NCBI GenBank assembly: GCA_041685075.1
Contig: JAWLGN010000344.1
Coordinates: 1 to 5,335 of the forward strand
Source of the DNA: JAMCRM01 sp041685075
Lineage (GTDB): Bacteria; Acidobacteriota; Terriglobia; Bryobacterales; Bryobacteraceae
Direction: 5' to 3'
DNA: 5,335 nt
The notes under the pieces are model-generated. The model was not told the DNA's origin. It did not search any database and saw only the letters and a list, made by a program, of their open reading frames with translations. The translations under genes and the position numbers were made by a program. Numbering within the stretch: position 1 is the first letter of the stretch; each line of letters starts with the position of its first letter. Of the stretch, positions 1-5,335 are shown piece by piece.

Positions 1-924
1 GATGTCCCGCTCGTGCCACAGCGCGATATTTTCGTAAGCCGCCTGCACGTTGGACCGCACCACCCGCGCCAGCCCGCAGATCTGCTCGCAGGTCACCGGA
101 TTGCGCTTGTGCGGCATGGCCGAGCTGCCCTTCTGGCCGCGCGCGAAGTATTCCTCCGCCTCCCGCACCTCCGTGCGCTGCAGGTGCCGCACCTCCAGCG
201 CGATCTTCTCGCACAGCGCCGCCGCCAGCGCCAGCACCGAAACGAAGTACGCGTGCCGGTCGCGCTGCAGGACCTGCGAAGCCACCGGCGCCGGCTTCAG
301 CCGCAGCCGCTCGCAGATGCGCTCCTCGGCCTCCGGACCGATGTGCCCGAAGGTGCCCACCGCGCCCGAAATCTTGCCTACCCGCAGGTCCTCGGCCGCG
401 GCGCGCAGGCGCGCCAGGTTGCGCCCGGCCTCCTCGTACCAGATCGCCAGCTTCAGCCCGAAGGTGATCGGCTCGGCGTGTACCCCGTGGGTGCGCCCAA
501 TCTGCACCGTATCCTTGAACTCGAAGGCACGGCGCTTCAATACCGCCCGCAACGCCTCCAGCCCGGCGTCAATCAGCGCCGCCGCCTGCTTCAGCAGCAG
601 CGCCTGCGCCGTGTCCACCACGTCGTTCGACGTCAGCCCATAGTGCAGCCAGCGCGAAGCCTCCGGGTGCCCGGCGGCCTTCACCTGCTCCGCGACCGCG
701 GTGGTGAAGGCGATCACGTCGTGCCGCACCACCTGCTCGATCTCCTGGATGCGGGCCACCGTGAACCCCGCGTGCTGCCGCAGCAGCCGCGCCGCTTCAG
801 CCGGCACCACCCCCATTTCCGCCAGCGCGTCCGAGGCCGCCAGCTCCACTTCCAGCCACTGCCGGAACTTGTTCTCATCGCTCCAGATGCGGCCCATCTC
901 CGGCCGCGTGTATCGCGCAATCAT
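1..924 (-). CDS. purB: Adenylosuccinate lyase, N-terminal 308 residues (3' end beyond left window edge)
   Basis: This is the fumarase/aspartase-superfamily lyase that releases fumarate from SAICAR and from adenylosuccinate in cytosolic purine synthesis. The frame is open from the ATG at 924-922 to the window edge. Visible family landmarks are H68 in VRHDV, H94 in the LHYGLTSND motif (residues 93-101), the GRTHGVHAEP block with H146 (general acid in characterised enzymes), and the superfamily signature loop GSSAMPHKRNP at residues 266-276 with the S267-S268 pair. The N-terminus (IARYTRPEMGRIWSDE) matches the usual start of the short bacterial PurB type, which supports this ATG. The family is about 430-450 residues long, so roughly the last 125 are outside the window. 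A GAAGG ribosome binding site sits 7 nt upstream, overlapping the stop of the upstream hydrolase gene, which points to translational coupling. All expected key residues are present and nothing suggests decay. Identification is close to certain. Confidence 0.97.
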   Translation of the reverse strand, partial: MIARYTRPEMGRIWSDENKFRQWLEVELAASDALAEMGVVPAEAARLLRQHAGFTVARIQEIEQVVRHDVIAFTTAVAEQVKAAGHPEASRWLHYGLTSNDVVDTAQALLLKQAAALIDAGLEALRAVLKRRAFEFKDTVQIGRTHGVHAEPITFGLKLAIWYEEAGRNLARLRAAAEDLRVGKISGAVGTFGHIGPEAEERICERLRLKPAPVASQVLQRDRHAYFVSVLALAAALCEKIALEVRHLQRTEVREAEEYFARGQKGSSAMPHKRNPVTCEQICGLARVVRSNVQAAYENIALWHERDI

Positions 925-931
925 CGCAATG

Positions 932-936
932 CCTTC
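932..936 (-). promoter_or_regulatory. Ribosome binding site of purB, overlapping the upstream stop codon
   Basis: On the minus strand, GAAGG lies 7 nt before the purB ATG and shares two bases with the TGA (937-935) of the metallo-beta-lactamase-fold gene. Ribosomes finishing the upstream gene therefore terminate on top of the purB initiation site, an arrangement typical of translationally coupled genes. Confidence 0.7.
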
Positions 937-1738
937 AGAATTCGAACACTTCGGTGGGCTGCCGCTGGGCGGCGATCGCCACCCGCGCCTCGATCGCCCT
1001 GCGCTCCAGCGCCTGCGCGGCCACCAGCCGCACAATCTCCGGGTGATTGTTGTGCTCGCTGATGTGCCCCAGGATCAAGTTCGGCGCCGCCGGCTGCCAG
1101 TCCGAGAGCAGGAAGTCCCCCATCCCGTCGTTCGAAAGGTGCCCCATCCGGCCCATCACCCGCTGCTTCACCGACCACGGATACGGCCCCACCTTCAGCA
1201 TCTCCAGGTCGTGGTTCGACTCCAGCAGCAGCGCGTGTGTGCCGCGCAGGTGATACTTCACCGACTCGGTGACGTAGCCCAGGTCCGTGGCGATGCCGAT
1301 CTTGATGCCCTCCGCCTGGAAACAGTAGCCCACCGGGTCGGCGGCGTCGTGCGGGATGGTGAAGCTCGTCACTTCGATATCCCCCACCGCGAAGCGCGAG
1401 CCCGCCTGAAACGTCTCCACCGCCGGCGCCGGATCGAACCACGCCAGGTTGGGCGCCGTCGAGTGGGTGGTGTAGACCGGCACCGCGTGGCGCCGCACCA
1501 GCCGCGGCAGGCCGCTCACGTGGTCGCAATGCTCGTGGGTCACCAGCACCGCGGTCAGCCGCTCGGGCGCTTCCCCGGCCAGCGCCAGGCGGCGCGTCAG
1601 TTCCCTTACGCTGAGGCCGGCGTCCACCAGGATGCGCGTCTTTTCCGTGGCCACGAGCGCGGCATTGCCGGAACTGCCGCTGGCCAGCACACAGAACTTG
1701 ACGATCGGAATCTCCCCCCGTAAAAGCTCAGCATACAC
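935..1738 (-). CDS. YycJ/WalJ-like metallo-beta-lactamase-fold hydrolase (start codon uncertain)
   Basis: This is a cytosolic metal-dependent hydrolase. Numbered from a GTG at 1738-1736 it has 267 residues. The fold opens with the FCVLASGSSGN strand-loop (15-25) typical of YycJ/WalJ proteins. It continues with the metal motif HEHCDH (H68, H70, D72, H73), H130 in IPHDA, D152 in ATDLG, the LESNHD segment (172-177), GHLSN (199-203) and a final GHISEHNNHPE (224-234), the last two also characteristic of this family. Bacillus relatives have been linked to 5'-3' exonuclease activity and mismatch repair; applying that here is inference. It is read just before purB with a 10-nt gap. The start is a problem: the family normally begins one to four residues before FCVLASG, but the codons there are ATC and GTC. 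The ATC at 1705-1703 sits an ideal 6 nt after GGGGGGAG and would give 256 residues. The nearest conventional in-frame start is the GTG at 1738, itself 5 nt after GGGAG. Family confidence is high; start confidence is low. Confidence 0.9.
   Translation of the reverse strand: MYAELLRGEIPIVKFCVLASGSSGNAALVATEKTRILVDAGLSVRELTRRLALAGEAPERLTAVLVTHEHCDHVSGLPRLVRRHAVPVYTTHSTAPNLAWFDPAPAVETFQAGSRFAVGDIEVTSFTIPHDAADPVGYCFQAEGIKIGIATDLGYVTESVKYHLRGTHALLLESNHDLEMLKVGPYPWSVKQRVMGRMGHLSNDGMGDFLLSDWQPAAPNLILGHISEHNNHPEIVRLVAAQALERRAIEARVAIAAQRQPTEVFEF
1698..1726 (+). promoter_or_regulatory. Candidate sigma-70-type promoter for the plus-strand oxidoreductase
   Basis: TTGACG (1698-1703, 5 of 6 consensus) and TAAAAG (1721-1726, 4 of 6) are separated by exactly 17 bp. 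Transcription would begin near 1733 and leave a leader of about 39 nt before the ATG at 1772. In a GC-rich background this is the best promoter-like pair I see upstream of that gene. It lies across the 5' end of the divergent hydrolase gene, so the two genes would share or compete for this stretch. Only sequence resemblance supports it. Confidence 0.35.
1712..1719 (-). promoter_or_regulatory. Strong Shine-Dalgarno-like GGGGGGAG before the family-typical hydrolase start
   Basis: On the minus strand a GGGGGGAG tract stands 6 nt before an ATC codon (1705-1703) and 9 nt before a GTC codon (1702-1700). These are exactly where YycJ-like proteins usually start. The tract looks like a genuine ribosome binding site with no ATG, GTG or TTG in the right place after it. 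If translation really starts at the GTG at 1738, the tract is merely coding sequence for Arg-Gly-Glu. Confidence 0.4.
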
Positions 1739-1771
1739 CACGGCTCCCGCCGGTGATAGCCTGTAGTCGAG

Positions 1772-2800
1772 ATGAGAGCCGCACGAATGCATCGCCACGG
1801 CGGGCCGGAGGTCCTCCAGTACGAGGATGTCCCAGAGCCGCGCATCCGGCCAGACGAAATTCTGCTGCGCGTGCGCGCTTGCGCGCTCAACCACCTGGAC
1901 CTGTTCGTCCGCCAAGGCATCCCCGGCATCTCCATCCCCATGCCCCACATCCTGGGCAGCGATATCGCCGGAGAAGTGGCCGAGGTGGGGGAGTTGTGCC
2001 GCCGCGTGCGTCCCGGCCAGCGCGTGCTGCTGGCGCCCGCGCTGAGCTGCCGCCAGTGTCCCCAGTGCCTCTCCGGACGCGATAACTTCTGCCGCGACTA
2101 CCGCCTCTTCGGCTACTCCATCGACGGCGGCAACGCCGAACTGGTGGCCGCCCCGGAGTACGCCGTCATCCCCATCCCGGACGCGTTGAGCTTCGAGGAA
2201 GCCGCAGCCGTGCCCCTGGTCTTTCTCACCGCCTGGCACATGCTGGTGGGCCGCGCGAAGATCCAGCCGGGCGAAGACGTGCTCGTGGTGGGCGCTTCGA
2301 GCGGCGTCGGCTCGGCCGCCATCCAGATCGCCAAGCTATTCCGATGCCGCGTGATCGCCACCGCGGGCAGCGACGATAAGGCCGCCCGCGCCCGCGAGCT
2401 GGGCGCCGACCACGTGATCGATCACTACCGCCAGGACATCGCCGCCGAAGTCCGCCGCCTCACCTCCAAGCGCGGAGTTGACGTGGTTTTCGAACACGTA
2501 GGGAAGGCCACCTGGGACAAAAGCATGGCCTCGCTTGCCCCCGGCGGGCGCCTCATCACCTGCGGCGCCACCACAGGCTACGACGTCGCGCTCGATCTCC
2601 GATACCTGTTCTCTAAGCAGTACACCGTGATGGGCTCTTTCATGGGGAGCCTGGCGGAACTCCACTGCGTGCTGCGTTTCGTCTTCAGCGGCCAGTTGCG
2701 CCCGGTGGTGGACCGCGTCTATCCGCTGAGTGAGATCCGCGCCGCGCACGAGCGCTTGGCAAGCAGCGGGCACTTCGGCAAGGTGATCGTCCAGCCGTAA
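1772..2800 (+). CDS. MDR-superfamily zinc-lobe NAD(P)H-dependent oxidoreductase (quinone oxidoreductase/alcohol dehydrogenase-like)
   Basis: This 342-residue protein has full family length. It has a GroES-like N-terminal catalytic domain (about 1-135) and a Rossmann coenzyme domain (about 145-290). The coenzyme loop is GASSGVG (174-180), the AxxGxxG form common in NADPH-using quinone oxidoreductases. A structural zinc lobe is intact: C93, C96, C99 and C107 in a C-x2-C-x2-C-x7-C pattern. The catalytic-zinc site of classical alcohol dehydrogenases looks lost: the usual Cys is N40 (ALNHLDLF) and the usual GHE is GSD (62-64). It is therefore probably a zinc-independent reductase of activated double bonds or quinones rather than a true alcohol dehydrogenase; the substrate is unknown. 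The ATG at 1772 is chosen because MRAARMHRHGGPEVL matches the family N-terminus, although no clear Shine-Dalgarno precedes it. It is the only plus-strand gene, divergent from the hydrolase and convergent with the next gene. It probably forms a single-gene unit. Confidence 0.92.
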   Translation: MRAARMHRHGGPEVLQYEDVPEPRIRPDEILLRVRACALNHLDLFVRQGIPGISIPMPHILGSDIAGEVAEVGELCRRVRPGQRVLLAPALSCRQCPQCLSGRDNFCRDYRLFGYSIDGGNAELVAAPEYAVIPIPDALSFEEAAAVPLVFLTAWHMLVGRAKIQPGEDVLVVGASSGVGSAAIQIAKLFRCRVIATAGSDDKAARARELGADHVIDHYRQDIAAEVRRLTSKRGVDVVFEHVGKATWDKSMASLAPGGRLITCGATTGYDVALDLRYLFSKQYTVMGSFMGSLAELHCVLRFVFSGQLRPVVDRVYPLSEIRAAHERLASSGHFGKVIVQP

Positions 2801-2803
2801 GGT

Positions 2804-3817
2804 TCAGGCGCGCGCCGCGGTCCGCTTCTCCCGCGCTTCGAGCATCCGCAGCCCCGTCTTCACCGCGCGCGCCGATTCGGCCGCAGGACACAGCACCGGC
2901 TGCTCGCCCTTCCGGCAGCACTCCACGAAGTAGGCGATCTCAGCCTGGTAGCCGTCCGGCCCGCTGTTGTCCAGCTCCTGCTTGGTGCCGTCGGCGCGAT
3001 ACAGCGCCGGCGGGCGCCCGTCGGAGCTGAACTCCACCACGCCGCCATCGGCGATGACGGTGTACTCCATCGAAAACGGATACTCGCCCTTGTGGTGCCA
3101 GCCGCCCGTGATGGTCGCCGAACACGCCGCAAACTCCAGCTCCGCGGTGATGATGTCGATGCCGTTCGGCATGTCCTCGTGGCCCGTGGCGCTGATGGCG
3201 CGCGGCTCGCCGAACAGGTGCAGCGCGATATCCACGTCGTGAATCAGCAGGTCGAAGATGCCGCCGCCGCTCTTGGTCTTATCGAACTCCCAGGGCCCCC
3301 AGGTGGGCACCGCCGTGCGCCGCCGGAACATGGCCCACCGCACCGTGCCGATCTCGCCGGACTTCACCAGCCGCGCCAGCTCCCTGTACGGCGCCATGAA
3401 ACGCAGCACCTGCGCCACCATCAGGATGCGGCCGTTTTTGGCCGCTTCCTCGCACATGGCGTCGGCCGAGGCGCCGTCGAGCGCCATGGGCTTCTCCACC
3501 AGCACGTGCTTGCCCGCGCGCAGCGCCTGGATGGCCACCGGCGCGTGGAAGTGCGTGGGCAGGCAGATATCCACCGCCTCCACTTGCGGGTCCGCCAGGA
3601 TGGCGTCCACCGTGCTGTAGCGCGCCACGCCGCTGAAATCCAGCGCGCGGCCGGGCCCGCCGAGGTTGCCCTGAATGCCCGAAAGATCGCCCGACAGCCG
3701 CCGCTCGTCGGCATCCATGACGGCGGCAAGCTGCGCGCCGGGAATGCCTTCGAGAGCCTGCAAATGCGTGCTGCCCATGAAGCCGAGTCCGAGAACGCCG
3801 ATTTTCATGGGTCCCAT
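2804..3817 (-). CDS. Gfo/Idh/MocA-family oxidoreductase
   Basis: This is a cytosolic NAD(P)-dependent sugar- or polyol-type dehydrogenase with 337 residues, normal for the family. The N-terminal Rossmann domain has GLGFMG (10-15) and the family EKP motif (108-110) with the presumed catalytic K109. The C-terminal alpha/beta domain (about 130-325) carries GGGIFDLLIHDVD (184-196) with the conserved H193. Substrate specificity cannot be read from the sequence; family members act on glucose-fructose, myo-inositol, UDP-sugars and others. Two starts are possible: the ATG at 3817, which overlaps the upstream stop as TAATG with GGTGAG 3 nt away, and the ATG at 3808, giving MKIGVLGLGFMG, the more usual family N-terminus. 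I give the longer form because the overlap suggests coupling, but the choice is about even. The upstream phosphoesterase gene is almost certainly co-transcribed. The stop lies 3 nt from the stop of the convergent oxidoreductase gene. Confidence 0.95.
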   Translation of the reverse strand: MGPMKIGVLGLGFMGSTHLQALEGIPGAQLAAVMDADERRLSGDLSGIQGNLGGPGRALDFSGVARYSTVDAILADPQVEAVDICLPTHFHAPVAIQALRAGKHVLVEKPMALDGASADAMCEEAAKNGRILMVAQVLRFMAPYRELARLVKSGEIGTVRWAMFRRRTAVPTWGPWEFDKTKSGGGIFDLLIHDVDIALHLFGEPRAISATGHEDMPNGIDIITAELEFAACSATITGGWHHKGEYPFSMEYTVIADGGVVEFSSDGRPPALYRADGTKQELDNSGPDGYQAEIAYFVECCRKGEQPVLCPAAESARAVKTGLRMLEAREKRTAARA

Positions 3818-4731
3818 TATCTCACCGCCGCTGCCACCGCAATGGTGCGTTCCACGCGCCCGGGATCGCCTGTAGCCGAGACCTCGATGCGATCTTCGGC
3901 CAGCCGGATGAGCCGCCAGTGGTTCACCCCGTAGCCGAAGGCGGCGGTGCGCACCTGCACGGCGGGTGCGGTGCCCAGGGCGATCTCCTCCACGCCGTCG
4001 CTGTGCCGGTGGCCCGCCAGCACGAGCGCGATGCGCGCTTCCGCCGCAGCTTCTTTAATGGCGCGCGAGACGGCGCTATCCGAAAGCGGAATGTGCATCG
4101 CCAGGATCAGGGTGCGCCCGTCCTGTCGCGCCGCCTCGCGCCGCAGCCAATGCAACTGCTCGGGCGCGATCGCGGCGGTATATCCGTTATCGAGCACCAG
4201 GAAGCGGTACGCCGTCTCCCCCGCGCGGCGCTCGAAGCTGTACCAGGTGCCTTTGCGGAAGCACTCCGCCGCCCCGACCCACGCCGCGCGCGCCTCGCCC
4301 GCCCCGGACTGATCGGCCCGCGGCTTGCCGGTTTCCGGGTTGACGTCATAGTTCGCCACGTCGTGATTGCCCAGCGCCAGGTAGAGCGGCGCCGGGCTGC
4401 GCTCTGTGGCGCGCCGGAACGCCTCCACCTGCCCGTAGACCGGGCTGCCGTCCGCCGCGGTGAAGCGGAAGGCGTCGATCAGGTCGCCTGTAATCAAAAA
4501 GAACGCGGGGTTGAGCCGATTGCCCACCTCTTCGAGAAACGCGGGCAGCGTCCGGGCCGAGGGAGTGAAGTGCTTCCGCGCCGTCGCCAGCCGCCCATCG
4601 GCGCGTTCGAGATCGAGCACGTGGGTATCGGTCACGTGGATAAACTCCAGGACCGGTTCGTTCCATGCGCCCGCGGTCCAGGCCACCAGGGCCAGGCAGG
4701 CGATCCCAAGAAAAACGCGGCGTGAGGACAT
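3817..4731 (-). CDS. Exported calcineurin-like metallophosphoesterase with a Tat-type signal peptide
   Basis: This 304-residue phosphoesterase probably acts outside the cytoplasmic membrane. Residues 1-22 form a signal peptide: SRRVFLG (3-9) fits the twin-arginine pattern S/T-R-R-x-F-L-K in six of seven positions, followed by a hydrophobic stretch and a likely cleavage site after AGA (20-22). The metal-site motifs of the calcineurin-like fold appear in order: D35-x-H37 (TDTH), GD (82-83), GNHD (121-124), H213 (AMH) and GHRH (240-243). The dinuclear site therefore looks complete. The substrate is not evident; phosphodiesters, phosphomonoesters or phospholipid headgroups are all possible. Its stop codon overlaps the next gene's ATG by one base, and its ATG lies 26 nt after the permease stop. 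No good Shine-Dalgarno precedes it (GGAAG is 15 nt away). The signal peptide right after the ATG supports this start. The Tat call rests on motif inspection only. Confidence 0.92.
   Translation of the reverse strand: MSSRRVFLGIACLALVAWTAGAWNEPVLEFIHVTDTHVLDLERADGRLATARKHFTPSARTLPAFLEEVGNRLNPAFFLITGDLIDAFRFTAADGSPVYGQVEAFRRATERSPAPLYLALGNHDVANYDVNPETGKPRADQSGAGEARAAWVGAAECFRKGTWYSFERRAGETAYRFLVLDNGYTAAIAPEQLHWLRREAARQDGRTLILAMHIPLSDSAVSRAIKEAAAEARIALVLAGHRHSDGVEEIALGTAPAVQVRTAAFGYGVNHWRLIRLAEDRIEVSATGDPGRVERTIAVAAAVR
3821..3826 (-). promoter_or_regulatory. Ribosome binding site candidate of the Gfo/Idh/MocA gene, inside the phosphoesterase gene end
   Basis: GGTGAG on the minus strand lies in the last codons of the phosphoesterase gene, 3 nt before the TAATG-overlapping ATG at 3817 and 12 nt before the alternative ATG at 3808. 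Neither spacing is ideal, so it does not settle the start, but it supports re-initiation after termination of the upstream gene. Confidence 0.4.
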
Positions 4732-4757
4732 AGAGCAATTCTACAGCTTCCGGCGGC

Positions 4758-5335
4758 TCACTCCTGCCGCAGGGTGAGCAGCGGGTCGATCGAAAGAGCG
4801 TGGCGGGCCGGGTCGAGCGCCGCCAGCAGAGCGATCACCGACATGGCGAGCAGTACGCCCCCCATCACCCAGGGGTCGTACGGAGTGGCCTGATAAACGA
4901 CACGCGACAGCACCGGCTTCGACGCCAGCCCAAGAAAGAAACCACCCAGCGACCCGGCAGCGAGCAGCACGAAGGTCCGCCACAATACATCCCGGAGTAC
5001 CTGATGAGGCCGGGCGCCGAGGGCCACTCGAATGCCGATCTCCCGGTGGCGGCGGCTGATCGCGTAAGCGGTCGTACCATAGATACCCGTAACCGCGAGC
5101 ATGATGGCCAAAACCCCGAAGGCGCTCAGCGCCACAGACGCCGCACGCGCCGGGAAGTAGGCGAACCCCAGCATGTCGTCCAGGCTTCCCACGCCGTACA
5201 CCGCGACCCCGGCGTTCCTGGCGGCTACGATCCGCCGCATCTCGCCGGCAATCTGTAACTCAGGCGACGACGCGCGTGCGATCACAACCGTGGTCCCGTT
5301 ATAGTGCTGCGTGGCGGCCCTGAACAGCGCAGGCC
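4758..5335 (-). CDS. FtsX/MacB-type ABC transporter permease, C-terminal 191 residues (5' end beyond right window edge)
   Basis: The frame is open from the window edge to the TGA at 4760-4758, so only the end of an integral membrane protein is visible. Numbering from the first full codon, a short periplasmic stretch (about 1-60) is followed by three hydrophobic segments at about 65-92, 119-139 and 154-172. The FtsX-domain signature REIGIRVALGA (97-107) lies between the first two, and the protein ends in the usual basic-to-DP tail (PARHALSIDPLLTLR). This layout matches the last permease domain of MacB-like exporters. It also matches the long duplicated 'ADOP' permeases that are abundant in Acidobacteriota and mostly lack an adjacent ATPase; which of these it is cannot be decided without the N-terminus. 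I see no convincing start inside the window: the GTG at 5285 is internal to homologous sequence. The metallophosphoesterase follows 26 nt downstream, either as part of the operon or from its own promoter. Transported substrate is unknown. Confidence 0.9.
   Translation of the reverse strand, partial: PALFRAATQHYNGTTVVIARASSPELQIAGEMRRIVAARNAGVAVYGVGSLDDMLGFAYFPARAASVALSAFGVLAIMLAVTGIYGTTAYAISRRHREIGIRVALGARPHQVLRDVLWRTFVLLAAGSLGGFFLGLASKPVLSRVVYQATPYDPWVMGGVLLAMSVIALLAALDPARHALSIDPLLTLRQE

Noticed and set aside
13..1062. Long plus-strand open frame (349 codons) opposite purB
   Set aside because: Its translation is rich in Arg, Pro, His and Leu with no recognisable domain, and it runs antisense to a clear purB. 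Long antisense frames are expected in GC-rich genes with GC-biased third positions.
701..1723. Plus-strand open frame (340 codons) spanning the purB-hydrolase junction
   Set aside because: It is antisense to two well-supported genes and of low-complexity Arg/His-rich composition, with no motif; a coding shadow.
1739..2239. Upstream extension of the hydrolase frame across the opposite strand of the oxidoreductase gene
   Set aside because: The frame is open but would place more than 160 residues before the family N-terminus, antisense to a clear gene; the homology-like sequence begins only near position 1702.
3092..3934. Plus-strand open frame of 280 codons opposite the Gfo/Idh/MocA gene
   Set aside because: It is Arg/His/Gly-rich without motifs and antisense to an intact, motif-complete gene.
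3919..4725. Plus-strand open frame of 268 codons opposite the metallophosphoesterase
   Set aside because: It mirrors the phosphoesterase gene, has a composition typical of antisense translation and shows no domain.
4729..4731. Lipoprotein signal on the phosphoesterase (Cys12 in GIACLAL)
   Set aside because: The residue at -3 is Gly rather than Leu/Val/Ile and the Cys falls in the middle of the hydrophobic stretch, so a lipobox is unlikely; an AxA-type cleavage near residue 22 fits better.
4738..4743. TAGAAT on the minus strand just before the phosphoesterase ATG, as a -10 element for a near-leaderless transcript
   Set aside because: The hexamer matches 5 of 6 bases, but the position 17 bp upstream (CAGGAG) bears no resemblance to a -35 element and there is no extended -10. 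Too weak to list as a promoter, though it could explain the lack of a Shine-Dalgarno.
1..5335. Mobile elements, CRISPR arrays, tRNA/rRNA genes, phage or defence genes
   Set aside because: I looked on both strands for repeated units, transposase motifs, terminal inverted repeats and tRNA-like arms and saw none; the window is filled by six ordinary genes.

Overview
This GC-rich window carries six protein-coding genes packed with almost no intergenic space. It looks like bacterial chromosomal housekeeping and accessory metabolism, not a mobile or defence region. The most informative taxonomic clue is the C-terminal piece of a MacB/FtsX-type permease of the kind greatly expanded in Acidobacteriota (the 'ADOP' orphan permeases). 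Together with the GC-rich codon use and the style of the other proteins, it suggests an acidobacterium, possibly of the Solibacter/Bryobacter group. That assignment is an inference from family distribution, not a proof.

Layout, left to right. Positions 1-924 (minus) hold the first 308 codons of adenylosuccinate lyase (purB), cut by the left window edge. Immediately upstream of it (935-1738, minus) is a YycJ/WalJ-like metallo-beta-lactamase-fold hydrolase. Its stop codon overlaps the purB ribosome binding site, so the two are probably co-transcribed and translationally coupled. Divergent from this pair is a zinc-lobe MDR-family NAD(P)H-dependent oxidoreductase (1772-2800, plus), the only plus-strand gene. 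Convergent with it, only 3 nt away, is a Gfo/Idh/MocA oxidoreductase (2804-3817, minus). This overlaps by 1 nt (TAATG) a Tat-signal-bearing calcineurin-like metallophosphoesterase (3817-4731, minus). A further 26 nt upstream is the 3' end of the permease gene (4758-5335, minus, cut by the right edge).

Reading along the minus strand, permease, phosphoesterase and Gfo/Idh/MocA could form one transcription unit; the last two are almost certainly coupled. The hydrolase-purB pair forms a second unit. The oxidoreductase reads the other way from a very short divergent control region, where the best candidate promoter (TTGACG, 17 bp, TAAAAG) lies across the 5' end of the divergent hydrolase gene. That hydrolase has no ATG, GTG or TTG at the position where its family normally starts, which is the oddest local feature here.

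I saw no RNA genes, insertion sequences, CRISPR arrays, attachment sites or sizeable repeats, and no gene-free stretch longer than about 35 nt. I found no convincing undescribed system; the findings below are local oddities worth checking.
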